Assembly: GCA_002423245.1 (NCBI GenBank)
Contig: DIVD01000052.1
Coordinates: 1 to 49,648, forward strand
Length of the DNA: 49,648 nucleotides
Direction: 5' to 3'
DNA from: Rhodobacteraceae bacterium UBA6141
Lineage (GTDB): Bacteria > Pseudomonadota > Alphaproteobacteria > Rhodobacterales > Rhodobacteraceae
Below the pieces are notes generated by a model that was given only the letters and a program-made list of their open reading frames with translations, was not told the origin of the DNA and did no database searches. This document shows positions 9,601 through 16,081 of the stretch, one piece after another. Both the position numbers and the translations under genes were made by a program. Within the stretch, counting starts at the first letter, position 1; the number at the start of each line of letters is the position of its first letter.

Positions 9601-10632
9601 CGAGGCGTCCGCGGGCGTGCCGCCATAGATCGGCCGCCCGCCCATCTGCGCCACCACCTGCGCACTCCGCCGCGTCTGGTCGCTGACGCGCCAGGGATAA
9701 TTCGCGCCATCGAACTCGCCCTGCTCCACCTTGGGGCGCAGGCTGCACTGCCCGCAGCGCAGGTCGTCGCCGAACCACGACACCACCAGCGAGACCGACC
9801 CGCAATTCGGCAACTCGTTCTTCAGCGCCTCCAGCGAGGTCAGGAAATCCGTCCGCCCGCTTGCGGTATTGACGTTCGCGCTTTGGCCGACGCCCGGTCC
9901 CTTGCCGTAATGCACCGGCCGCGTCGCCAGCGCATATTCCCCCGATCCGGGGATCATCGCGACCGCCCGCACACCGCGCGTCAGATCCTCGACCGGGCCG
10001 ATCGCCTCGCCCTGCGCCGGCCGGATCACCTCGAACGAGAATTGCGGCACCCGGTTGCCATAGGCCGCAAGATCGAGGTTCTCGAACACCACATAGGCGG
10101 TGCCGCGATAGGCCGGCGCCAGCCCCGCGCCCTCCACTGCCTCGATCTTGGGGTCCGGCAACTGGTCCTCGCTGCCGGTATAGACGCGCATCTGCACATC
10201 ATCCGGCGCGATCTCGGCGCCGTCCGCCCAGATCCGGCCGATGCAGGTGATCTCGCCCTCGCCCACCGCCACCGCCACGCTGACCGAATAGCTGTAGCGG
10301 GTGATCGTGCTCGTCGGCGCGCCCTTGCCGCCCACCTCCTCCTTCTCCTTCGTCTCGACGAAGGGAGAGGCCCAGATCACCTGCCCGCCCACCCGCATCC
10401 GGCCCCAGACCACGCCCAGCGGCGCGCCCTCGCTGGCGCCGGTCAGCCGGAACCGCTCGATCCGCCCGGTCTCGACCGAGGAGGATCCGCCCCCCAGGAT
10501 CGCCTGGTCGATCACCCGGCCGACCGTCGCCCCGACGGCCCGGCCGATCACCGCGCTCGACAGGCCAAGGACGGTCCCGCCGAACCCCGCGCCGATGGCC
10601 GCACCGGCGGCCGCAAACAGAATGGTGGCCAT
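6676..10632 (-). CDS. GTA megatron / host attachment baseplate protein (g15)
   Basis: A 1,318-residue protein matching RcGTA gp15 in size and position. It begins with a glycine/alanine-rich hydrophobic stretch (about 1-40) typical of phage tail-tip proteins. The central part (about 400-760) is the GTA TIM-barrel-like domain, with glycosidase-like motifs such as GFCIGSEMRAL, DFIGIDNYMP and VWFTEMGC. The C-terminal third is the phage-tail-associated baseplate/receptor-binding region. In RcGTA this protein forms the baseplate core and helps penetrate the cell envelope. The start at 10632 overlaps the g14 stop as TGATG; the 82 codons upstream in this frame are a g14 shadow. Confidence in the family is high; any enzymatic activity is inference. 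Confidence 0.93.
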   Translation of the reverse strand: MATILFAAAGAAIGAGFGGTVLGLSSAVIGRAVGATVGRVIDQAILGGGSSSVETGRIERFRLTGASEGAPLGVVWGRMRVGGQVIWASPFVETKEKEEVGGKGAPTSTITRYSYSVSVAVAVGEGEITCIGRIWADGAEIAPDDVQMRVYTGSEDQLPDPKIEAVEGAGLAPAYRGTAYVVFENLDLAAYGNRVPQFSFEVIRPAQGEAIGPVEDLTRGVRAVAMIPGSGEYALATRPVHYGKGPGVGQSANVNTASGRTDFLTSLEALKNELPNCGSVSLVVSWFGDDLRCGQCSLRPKVEQGEFDGANYPWRVSDQTRRSAQVVAQMGGRPIYGGTPADASVIEAIRALKAAGKKVVFYPFILMEQLAGNGREDPWTGAEDQPALPWRGRITLSSAPGRQGSPDRTDLAAAEVAAFFGGAAREDFTPSGELGPLGTEGGKPPTIAYHGPDEWSYRRFILHYAWLCRAAGGVDGFCIGSEMRALTQIRGAGDSFPAVQQLRQLAAGVRLILGQQTNIGYAADWSEYAGYDAGEGNRYFHLDPLWADPAIDFIGIDNYMPVSDWRDGTDHADAGWDAIYNLDYLKSNIAGGEGYDWYYGHDAHRDAQIRTPITDGDHGEPWIWRVKDIRNWWENAHHDRIGGVRADLPTGWVPRSKPVWFTEMGCAAIDKGGNEPNKFLDPRSSESDLPHYSNGCRDDLMQMQYLRAMRDFWVDPANNPASDLYDGPMVDMERAHVWAWDARPFPQFPNDVDLWTDGDNWARGHWISGRTAAQPLDNVVAEICARSGQRMIDVSGLYAVVRGYAASGGGNGRSALQPLMLAYGFDAIERDGVLRFRMRRGVADGAVRPETLALGADAAGALEATRASQADIASRIRLTFVEAQGDFETRAVEAVLPDAETRAVAETEFPLSLTRAEGQGIAERWLAEVRVARDGLRLSLPPSQGALGAGDVFALEGEDGEAQGLYRIDRVEVAGAAGIEAVRVEPGVYLASDEAEERVVPRPFSAPVPVFAQFLDLPLLTGEEVPHAPHLAVTATPWPGSVAVYSSASDAGYELNVLMSRRAVIGVIETALARAAPDNWDLGAPLRVRIYGGTLSSADEEAVLNGANSFAIGSGASSGWEVLQCQRAVLVAEGVYDLDLRLRGQLGTDADMPDEWPVGSYLVRIDGALQQIALSASARGLARHYRIGSASRGYDDPSYVHLLEAFRGIGLRPYAPCQLGWTADGAGGGTLRWIRRTRIDGDSWESVEVPLGETREAYEVRVVVSGVIRREETVSTPAWTYSAAQRAADAATAGFEIQVAQLSDAFGPGPFERIEIND

Positions 10633-11147
10633 CACGACCCTCCCGCAGGAAAAGCGAAGCGCGCCGCGATCCGGCGCTGCCAGGGGCCCGAGAGCGGGCT
10701 TTCCAGCACCGCATGGCCGGAATAGGCGTGGATGAAGGCTGCCTGCGCGCCCGCGCGCGACAAGATCCCCAGATGCTTGGCCACCGACCCGGCGCGCATC
10801 CGGAACAGCAGCACCTCGCCCGGCTCTGCCGGCGCCTGCAACGGCCGCTCCAGCAGATGCCGCCGCGCCGCCTGCCACAGCCGCTCCTCGCGCGCGGGCT
10901 CGGACCAGTCGGCGGTATAGGCGGGCACGGCCTCGGGCTCGCAGCCATGGACCTCGCGCCAGACGCCGCGCAGCAGGCCAAGACAGTCCGCCCCGGCCCC
11001 CCGGACCGAGGCCTGATGCCGGTAGGGCGTGCCGATCCAGCCGCGCGCCGCCGCCACGATCCGCGCCGCGCCTGCGCCCCCCGTTGCGGCCCCCGCCCCC
11101 ATTGCGGTCCCCGCCCCCATTGCGGTCCCCGTTGTGCTCTCCGTCAT
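10632..11147 (-). CDS. GTA tail-associated NlpC/P60 peptidase (g14)
   Basis: A 171-residue cysteine peptidase expected to cut peptidoglycan peptides during DNA delivery. Cys55 in ADCLGL is the nucleophile, His125 in AKHLGIL the general base, and His140 is a possible third residue. The core begins near residue 28 (ARIVAAARGWIGTPYRHQAS). Residues 1-27 are an unusual Ala/Gly/Thr/Met extension encoded by an 18-bp tandem repeat. The ATG at 11147 has an AGGA site and overlaps the g13 stop as ATGA. If translation started inside the repeat the core domain would be unaffected. Confidence 0.9.
   Translation of the reverse strand: MTESTTGTAMGAGTAMGAGAATGGAGAARIVAAARGWIGTPYRHQASVRGAGADCLGLLRGVWREVHGCEPEAVPAYTADWSEPAREERLWQAARRHLLERPLQAPAEPGEVLLFRMRAGSVAKHLGILSRAGAQAAFIHAYSGHAVLESPLSGPWQRRIAARFAFPAGGS
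11082..11131 (-). repeat. 18-bp tandem repeat in g14 5' end (about 2.8 units)
   Basis: Units begin at 11082 (two mismatches), 11100 and 11118 (partial). Eighteen is a multiple of three, so the reading frame is kept and each unit adds six residues of the type MGAGTA near the N-terminus of the peptidase. Confidence 0.85.
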
Positions 11148-12016
11148 GCCGAAGTCCTCCCGGCCGCCTTCATGGGCGAGATGGTCAGCCAGTCCTCGCC
11201 CGGCACATGCGGAAACCCGCGGAAATTCGCGAAGTTCTGGAATTTCAGCCGGCAGGTCTCGGCCCGCCTGTCGCAGCCCGCCTCCAGCCGCAGCAGATCG
11301 CCCGGCGCCACCGGCACCCGCAGCCCCTGCCACAGTTCGACGCTTCGCCCCGCCGTGTCCAGCCGGTCGTTCTTGATGCTGCCCCACAGCCCCGCAGCGG
11401 CGCCGGTCAGCACCGAAAGCCGCCCCTTCTCGAACCAGCGGTCGTCGAACTCGGCCAGCGCCGGCAGACGGAAGAGCGTGTCCCCCGCGCTCTCGCCCGC
11501 CGCCACCTCCACCCGGTAGCCCGATTGCGCCATGTCGAACCGGCAGCGGGCATCGCCCAGCACCGCCGTGCAATGCGCAAGATAGACATGCCCCTGCGCC
11601 TGGTTCAGCGGCTCGCTCAGCCCGCGCAGTTCCGCGGTGAAGGCCCCGCCCGTCCGCGCCAGTTCGCCCAGCGTGCCGCGAAACTGCAAGAGCCGCGCCT
11701 CGGGGTCCGCCCAGTTGACCAGCCAGGCGCGGACATCGGCGCCATCATAGCGCCCGGCCACGATGTCGGCCTCGGCAATCGCGTCGCTGCGCAGCGCGCC
11801 ATAGGCCTCGCTGTTGTCCACCGCGAGGCCCGTCGCCTGCGCCAGCGCCCGCGCCGTGATGCCGCTGTCGGCGCGGAACACGATGCCCTCGAAGCTCAGC
11901 TCGCGGTCATGGTCGGTGAAGCCGAGCACCACCCCGTCCGTTCGCGTCACCGCCCAGGCCCGGCACACCGTCGTCGTGCCGGTCCCCAGATGCGCAAGCA
12001 GCGCGGCGGCGGTCAT
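11144..12016 (-). CDS. GTA baseplate hub protein, DUF2163 (g13)
   Basis: A 290-residue protein of the DUF2163 / phage BR0599-like family, equivalent to RcGTA gp13. The N-terminal half (to about 145) is the conserved DUF2163 region, with the pattern TDGVVLGFTDHD at 26-37. The C-terminal region carries Cys149, Cys158, Cys248 and Cys255, two pairs spaced 9 and 7 apart, a likely iron-sulfur or metal site. I recall an iron-sulfur cluster being reported for the RcGTA hub but cannot verify it here. Starts and stops overlap neighbours as ATGA on both sides, showing tight coupling. Confidence 0.92.
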   Translation of the reverse strand: MTAAALLAHLGTGTTTVCRAWAVTRTDGVVLGFTDHDRELSFEGIVFRADSGITARALAQATGLAVDNSEAYGALRSDAIAEADIVAGRYDGADVRAWLVNWADPEARLLQFRGTLGELARTGGAFTAELRGLSEPLNQAQGHVYLAHCTAVLGDARCRFDMAQSGYRVEVAAGESAGDTLFRLPALAEFDDRWFEKGRLSVLTGAAAGLWGSIKNDRLDTAGRSVELWQGLRVPVAPGDLLRLEAGCDRRAETCRLKFQNFANFRGFPHVPGEDWLTISPMKAAGRTSA

Positions 12017-12645
12017 ATCCGCACCTCGACCACCGGCACCTGCGGCACGTCGCCGGCCTGAAAACTGGCCACCGACACCTGAATGCGGTCGGTGTCGAAG
12101 CGCACCGGCACATCGAACTCGAACCCGGCCGAGATCCGCTCCCCCGGTGCGGGCGGCACCGCGAAGCTCACTGTGCCCGCGGCGCTGTCCACCTCGTAAT
12201 GCAGCCCCTCGACCAGCGCGTCGCCCTCCAGCCCGACCCGAACAGAGCCCGTCACCGGCTTGGCGATGGCGCGCAGATAGGTGCTGCCGCCGGACTCGTA
12301 GCCTTTCACCAGCGCGAAGCGCGCCGTCTCGCCATCCCCCAGCCCGATGAACTGATCGTCGAACGCCACCTCGCGCGAGGCGGGGCAGGACTTGAAATCC
12401 GCCCAGTCCTTCCAGCGGAACCCGTGAAGCTGCCCGGCCCGCGCCTCGAAAAAGGCGATCAGCCGCTCCACATCGTCGAGGCTGCGCAGCCCCAGCCCCG
12501 CGTCGTAGCGACGGCGCGATTGCGACCAGGGCGTGTTGCGCTCCTCGAACCCGTTGGCCAGCGTCACGATCTCCGTGCGCCGCTCGGGCCCGCCGACAGA
12601 GCCAAAGCTCAGGTTGGCGGGAAACCTCACCTCGTGAAATGCCAT
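12013..12645 (-). CDS. GTA distal tail protein, DUF2460 (g12)
   Basis: A 210-residue protein of the DUF2460 / TIGR02217 family, equivalent to RcGTA gp12, which forms the distal tail ring between tube and baseplate hub. Recognisable are the N-terminal MAFHEVRFP and SQSRRRYDAGLG segments (about 40-51), the GFRWKDWADF motif (about 75-84) and a C-terminal beta region ending VPQVPVVEVRI. The ATG at 12645 has an AGGAAGAG site 6-8 nt upstream; the 44 codons upstream in the frame are spurious. The stop overlaps the g13 ATG as ATGA. A 49-nt gap separates it from the tape measure gene. Confidence 0.92.
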   Translation of the reverse strand: MAFHEVRFPANLSFGSVGGPERRTEIVTLANGFEERNTPWSQSRRRYDAGLGLRSLDDVERLIAFFEARAGQLHGFRWKDWADFKSCPASREVAFDDQFIGLGDGETARFALVKGYESGGSTYLRAIAKPVTGSVRVGLEGDALVEGLHYEVDSAAGTVSFAVPPAPGERISAGFEFDVPVRFDTDRIQVSVASFQAGDVPQVPVVEVRI

Positions 12646-12694
12646 CTTGCTCTTCCTCGTGTCTGCCCCGGCGAATCTCTGCCCCCGGCCGCCG

Positions 12695-13357
12695 TCAGCG
12701 GTTGCGCTCGCCCCGCGCCAGTGCCCGGCCCAGCTGCGCCGCGATCTGGCTCTGGCTGCGCGCGAACCCCGCCGCATCCGGCGTCGTCACGTTCATCACC
12801 ACGTTGACGGCGCGGCCCCCGCCCTGGGCCTGCACGCCCAGCCGGCCATCGGCGCCGCGGGTCAGCGGCATGATCGCCTCGGGCCCCGCCTCGCCCATCA
12901 ACCCGCGGCCATTGCGCATCGGGAAAGTGGTCGGCGCCGAGACGACCCCGCCCCTGGCAAAGGGCATCACCCGCCCCTGCGCGAAGCTGCCGCCCTTCTC
13001 GAAGGGGAACAGCCCGCTCATCAGGCTGTTCATGCCATTGGCAATCGCGCCCGCCGCCGCGGTCTGCACCGGCTTCATCGCGATGGCATAGACACTGTCG
13101 GCCATCGACTGCGCCACCGTCTTCAGCGCATCCGACAGCTTCACCCCGTCGAAGACCAGCCCGTCGAAGGCGCTGCGCAGCCCCCGGCCGATGCCGGTGG
13201 TCAGCAGCGAGACCTCGCGGCTGGTGAAGGTCATGCTCTCCTGCATCCGCAGAAGCTCCTCGCCGAAGGCGGCGGTCATCGTCTCGGCGCCGATCAGCGC
13301 CCGCTCCAGATCCGCGGCCTGCCGCGCCAGATCGTCCATCCCGTCCACGTCAGCCAT
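12695..13357 (-). CDS. GTA tail tape measure protein (g11)
   Basis: A 220-residue short tape measure protein, much shorter than those of siphophages, as expected for the roughly 50-nm GTA tail. Residues 1-75 are predicted helical with heptad-like hydrophobics (DLERALIGAETM, EELLRMQESM). The middle holds SDALKTVAQSMADSVYAIA (about 75-93) followed by a hydrophobic Ala-rich segment. The C-terminal half has the typical tail-tape motifs FEKGGSFAQG and LMGEAGPEAIMPL. The length matches RcGTA gp11. The start overlaps the end of the upstream tail-assembly gene by 8 nt. Confidence 0.92.
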   Translation of the reverse strand: MADVDGMDDLARQAADLERALIGAETMTAAFGEELLRMQESMTFTSREVSLLTTGIGRGLRSAFDGLVFDGVKLSDALKTVAQSMADSVYAIAMKPVQTAAAGAIANGMNSLMSGLFPFEKGGSFAQGRVMPFARGGVVSAPTTFPMRNGRGLMGEAGPEAIMPLTRGADGRLGVQAQGGGRAVNVVMNVTTPDAAGFARSQSQIAAQLGRALARGERNR

Positions 13358-13640
13358 CGCCGATCCCTTCCATGTCCTGCTCGTCCATGTCCTGCTCGTC
13401 CATGTCCTGCGCGGCCGCCGGGGCGGCCGGCTCCTGCGCCCGCGTCGCCGGCAGGTCCGGCCACTGGCGCGCCAGATCCTCCAGCCGGGCGCGCGTCAGC
13501 GGCCCCGCCCCGGCCTCTGCCCCCAGCATCAGCGCAAGCTCCGCCGGAGTCAGCCGCCAGAACGCCTCGGGCGTGAGCCCGAGCCCCCGCAGCCCGGCCC
13601 GCATCAGCCCCGGCCAGTCCATGCCGCCCCGCCGGGCCAT
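13350..13640 (-). CDS. GTA tail assembly chaperone-like protein (g10.1)
   Basis: A 96-residue protein of the small phage tail assembly chaperone family found between g10 and the tape measure gene. The core (about 7-45) has MDWPGLMRAGLRGLG and FWRLTPAELALML. The C-terminus is a Pro/Ala linker followed by repeats of DMDEQ made by a 15-bp DNA repeat. The ATG at 13640 is 1 nt after the g10 stop; an alternative start is Met7. It overlaps the tape measure start by 8 nt. In siphophages such proteins coat the tape measure before tube assembly; that role is inferred here. Confidence 0.85.
   Translation of the reverse strand: MARRGGMDWPGLMRAGLRGLGLTPEAFWRLTPAELALMLGAEAGAGPLTRARLEDLARQWPDLPATRAQEPAAPAAAQDMDEQDMDEQDMEGIGDG
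13371..13411 (-). repeat. 15-bp tandem repeat in g10.1 3' end (about 2.7 units)
   Basis: Units at 13371-13385, 13386-13400 and a partial unit from 13401 encode repeated DMDEQ. The frame is kept. The repeat ends 14 nt from the start codon of the tape measure gene. Confidence 0.85.
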
Positions 13641-13641
13641 G

Positions 13642-13962
13642 TCAGTCCGCCTGCGGCAGCGCGAAGGCCCGCGCCAGCAGCTCTGCCGCCACCCGCGCCG
13701 CCTCGACCGGGCCGCCGCCGATCTCGACGGTGCGCAGATCGGCCGCGCTCCCCTCCCAGCCGCCGCCGCGCAGCCCCGCCACCAGCAGCGCCAGCACGTC
13801 GCGGCTGGAAAACCGCCCGCCCTCGAAGCGTTCCACCAGCGCGATCAGGCTGTCCTCGGCCAGCGCCGTCTCCAGTTCCGCCAGCGCGCCCAGCGTCAGC
13901 CTGGCGACATGGCGGGTGCCATCGAGCCGGACTGCCACCTCGCCTGCCCAGGGATTGGCCAT
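13642..13962 (-). CDS. GTA tail tube chaperone-like protein (g10)
   Basis: A 106-residue protein of the GTA gp10 family. It shows the typical MANPWAGEVAV start, the helix LTLGALAELETAL (about 22-34), the conserved LVERFEGGRFSSRDVLALLVAGLRGGGW segment (about 42-70) and a C-terminal helix VAAELLARAFALP. I chose the ATG at 13962 because related proteins begin with MANP; a GTG two codons upstream (13968) overlaps the g9 stop and is possible. The spacing to g10.1 is 1 nt. The family is thought to assist tail assembly; the exact role is not shown by sequence. Confidence 0.88.
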   Translation of the reverse strand: MANPWAGEVAVRLDGTRHVARLTLGALAELETALAEDSLIALVERFEGGRFSSRDVLALLVAGLRGGGWEGSAADLRTVEIGGGPVEAARVAAELLARAFALPQAD

Positions 13963-13964
13963 GC

Positions 13965-14378
13965 TCACAGCGCCACGAAGCCGAGCGCGCCCGCCGAGGC
14001 CAGCGACAGCTCGTAGCTCGCCTCGCCGTTGTGGCTGCCGGCATATTCGATCGAGGTGATCTGGAACGGCCCCTGCACGATGCCGAAATCGGGGATGATC
14101 ACCTGGAACTGCGGCACCTCGCCGTCAAAGAAGATCTGGCGTGCGCGTTCGTCCGTCGCCTGGTCCTTGAAGATGCCGGACCCCGAGATCGAGGCGGATT
14201 TCACCCCCGCCCCCGCCAGCAGCTCGCGCCAGCCGCCGCTGCTTTCAAGACTGGTCACATCGACCGTTTCCGCGTTGAAGCTGATGCGCGTGGCGCGCAG
14301 CCCCGCGATCGTCTCGAATTGCAGCCCGCCGGTGAGGTCGAGCTTGATGAGTAGATCCTTGCCGTTCTGGGCAGCCAT
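13965..14378 (-). CDS. GTA major tail tube protein (g9)
   Basis: A 137-residue phage major tail protein (TP901-1 type), the equivalent of RcGTA gp9, polymerising into the tail tube. It starts MAAQNGKDLLIKLDL. It then shows alternating beta strands and the family phrases VDVTSLESSGGWRELL (about 40-55), SISGSGIFKDQATDE and FQITSIEYAGSHNGEASYELSL near the C-terminus. The ATG at 14378 is preferred over the longer open frame, whose extra 58 codons translate the intergenic repeat. The 86-nt gap to g8 holds a dispersed repeat. Confidence 0.93.
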   Translation of the reverse strand: MAAQNGKDLLIKLDLTGGLQFETIAGLRATRISFNAETVDVTSLESSGGWRELLAGAGVKSASISGSGIFKDQATDERARQIFFDGEVPQFQVIIPDFGIVQGPFQITSIEYAGSHNGEASYELSLASAGALGFVAL

Positions 14379-14406
14379 CTGGAAAACTCCGGTAATGTGG
14401 CCGGCG

Positions 14407-14461
14407 GCCGGGGGCGCTGCCCCCGGACCCCCGGGATATTTGGGCCAACAAGAAGCGAAAG
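14407..14461 (+). repeat. Dispersed GC-rich intergenic repeat, copy 1
   Basis: A C/G-rich inverted core (GGGGGC, short loop, GCCCCC) followed by ACCCCCG and GGATATTTG, then an A/G-rich tail. Copies with the same layout occur at about 23,934 and 36,506. This one lies between g8 and g9 inside the GTA operon, on the strand opposite to transcription. Boundaries are approximate. Confidence 0.65.
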
Positions 14462-14464
14462 AGG

Positions 14465-14875
14465 TCAGTCCTCGATGCGGGCGCGGAAGGTCAGGTCGAT
14501 GCGCCGCATCTCGCCGGTCTGCACCCGCCGGGCGCGGGCCTTGAGGAACCACAGCCCGACCAGATGGCCGCGCGCCAGCACCGGCGGCGGCGCTTCGGTC
14601 AGCGCGTCCGACACGGCCGCCGCCACGTCCTTGGCCTGCTGGAAGCCCGCGGCATCGGTCACGATGCTGACGGTGAAGTCATGCGCCGCGCCGGCGCCCG
14701 TGGCATCGGAGGCATCGCGCACGTCTTCCGGGCCGAGGCTGACATAGGTGCCGCTGAGCGTGCCGGGCGGCACCGCGTCATGCACGGCGGTGCCGACAAG
14801 CGCGGCCAGCGCCGCATCCCCCGTCAGCCGCTGGAAGATCGCCGCCTGCAGGGCGGCTCCGTTTGCATAGCTCAT
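14465..14875 (-). CDS. GTA tail terminator / neck protein, DUF3168 (g8)
   Basis: A 136-residue protein of the DUF3168 family, equivalent to RcGTA gp8, which caps the tail tube at the neck. It shows the usual MSYANGAALQAAIFQRLTGD start, AAL-ALVGTAVHDAVPPGT (about 22-40), YVSLGPEDVRDASDAT (about 44-59) and the C-terminal RRVQTGEMRRIDLTFRARIED. The start overlaps the g7 stop as ATGA. The longer open frame upstream is a g7 shadow. Confidence 0.9.
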   Translation of the reverse strand: MSYANGAALQAAIFQRLTGDAALAALVGTAVHDAVPPGTLSGTYVSLGPEDVRDASDATGAGAAHDFTVSIVTDAAGFQQAKDVAAAVSDALTEAPPPVLARGHLVGLWFLKARARRVQTGEMRRIDLTFRARIED

Positions 14876-15243
14876 GCCGGCACCTCCTCGCGGGCAAAGC
14901 AGGTCAGGTAGGCGCCGCGCGCATCCGCCTCGGTCACCGCCAGGATGCGGAACACCCGCGGCCCCTCGCGCAGGCGCTGGTCGGGCCGGGGCCGCGAGGG
15001 CGCGCCGACCGGCGCCCCGCGCACCGTGATCCGGCAGGGCACGCTCGCCAGCGTCACCAACTCGCCCGCCCGCTCGGTGCCGGTGCCGGGGGCGATGCTG
15101 GCCCAGAGCGTGCCCAGCACCGCCCACTCCGTCGCATAGCCCCCCGCGCCGTCCGCCACCCGCTGCGCCTGTTCCAGGTGCAGCCTGCGGTTCAGCACCG
15201 GCGCCGCGCCCGCCCCGAATCCGGCCGTGAAGCCCGCGCTCAT
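14872..15243 (-). CDS. GTA head-tail joining / stopper protein (g7)
   Basis: A 123-residue phage head closure protein (head-tail adaptor family), equivalent to RcGTA gp7. The beta-rich core is recognisable from LNRRLHLEQAQRVADGAGGY (18-37), the WAVLGTLWASIAPGTGTER segment and the strand CRITVRG followed by FRILAVTEAD. It sits between connector g6 and neck protein g8, and both junctions are ATGA overlaps, so stoichiometric co-translation is likely. No odd features. Confidence 0.9.
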   Translation of the reverse strand: MSAGFTAGFGAGAAPVLNRRLHLEQAQRVADGAGGYATEWAVLGTLWASIAPGTGTERAGELVTLASVPCRITVRGAPVGAPSRPRPDQRLREGPRVFRILAVTEADARGAYLTCFAREEVPA

Positions 15244-15866
15244 GCCCGCCCCCCCGAAGACCGCGCGCCCGAGGACCGGCCGCCCAGCACCCGGACCGTG
15301 CGCCAGCGTTCGATCAGCGCCATCACCCCGAACGGCATCGCCCCGGCAGAGCCCGGCGGCTCATGCCGCCGCTCGTGATATTGCGCGGCCAGCAGCAGCA
15401 CCGCCTGCCGCAGATCGACCGGCAGTTCGGACCAGGCAGCGCCGAAGCCCGCGGTGAACACCACCTCGGCCACGCCCCCCGGCGGGATGCAGGCCAGCAT
15501 CGCCCCGGTCGCCACGATCCGCGGCCGGTGCGTATCCTTCACCAGCCGCCAGCGCGCGGGGTCGACCGGCATCGCCACCCCGTCCCGGTCGCGCAGAGTG
15601 ACGGAGGCGACCGCCGCCACCGGCGCCACCGGCAGCGCCTGTTCATCCACGTCGCGCCAGGCCTCGATCTGCCACAGGAAGTCGCGCGCCAGCAGCATCT
15701 TCGCCGTGCGCCCCTCGATCGCGGCCAGCGCCGCCCGCAGATGGCTTTCCAGGATCGCATCCTGCGCGGCATCATCGGCAAAGCCGGTGCCAAGGCGCAG
15801 GTGGTCCCGGACCTCGGCCAGCGGCAACGCTTCTGCCGGCACCCCGGTCTGTTCGGTCAACATCAT
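15240..15866 (-). CDS. GTA head-tail connector protein (g6)
   Basis: A 208-residue protein of the phage gp6-like head-tail connector family (TIGR02215 type), equivalent to RcGTA gp6. Typical features are the N-terminal LPLAEVRDHLRLG (about 15-27) and ESHLRAALAAIEGRTAKMLL (about 40-59) helices, the later VVFTAGFGAAWSELPVDLRQAVLLLAAQYHERR segment, and a variable Gly/Ser/Arg-rich tail. Two adjacent Met codons are possible starts (15866 or 15863). It is separated from the capsid gene by 215 nt of structured sequence, the longest gap in the GTA operon. Confidence 0.9.
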   Translation of the reverse strand: MMLTEQTGVPAEALPLAEVRDHLRLGTGFADDAAQDAILESHLRAALAAIEGRTAKMLLARDFLWQIEAWRDVDEQALPVAPVAAVASVTLRDRDGVAMPVDPARWRLVKDTHRPRIVATGAMLACIPPGGVAEVVFTAGFGAAWSELPVDLRQAVLLLAAQYHERRHEPPGSAGAMPFGVMALIERWRTVRVLGGRSSGARSSGGRA

Positions 15867-16081
15867 CGGCTGTCTCTCCGCAAAAAACCTGCCCCAAATC
15901 CTGCCCCGCGGCCCGAAGGGGCGGACGCGGACCCTTCACCCTCCCGCTCGGACGGAGGGAGCAGCTAGACGGAAGGGTGGGCACCGGCCCCGCGTCCGCA
16001 CGGGCCGGAGGGCTCGCCCCCGGCCCGATCCGATCTCCGGCCGGGGCGCGTCGCGCCCGGCCCGATCCGATCTCCCGCCGC
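15867..16081 (-). promoter_or_regulatory. Structured intercistronic region between capsid and g6
   Basis: This gap contains a perfect 20-nt direct repeat (16019-16038 and 16056-16075) and several inverted repeats, including GGGCGCG/CGCGCCC next to the direct repeat and a CCGGCCC/GGGCCGG pair. There is no coding potential I trust. It could be an RNA processing site, mRNA stabiliser or partial terminator that lets the capsid gene be expressed more than the connector genes. This is inference from position and structure. Confidence 0.45.
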
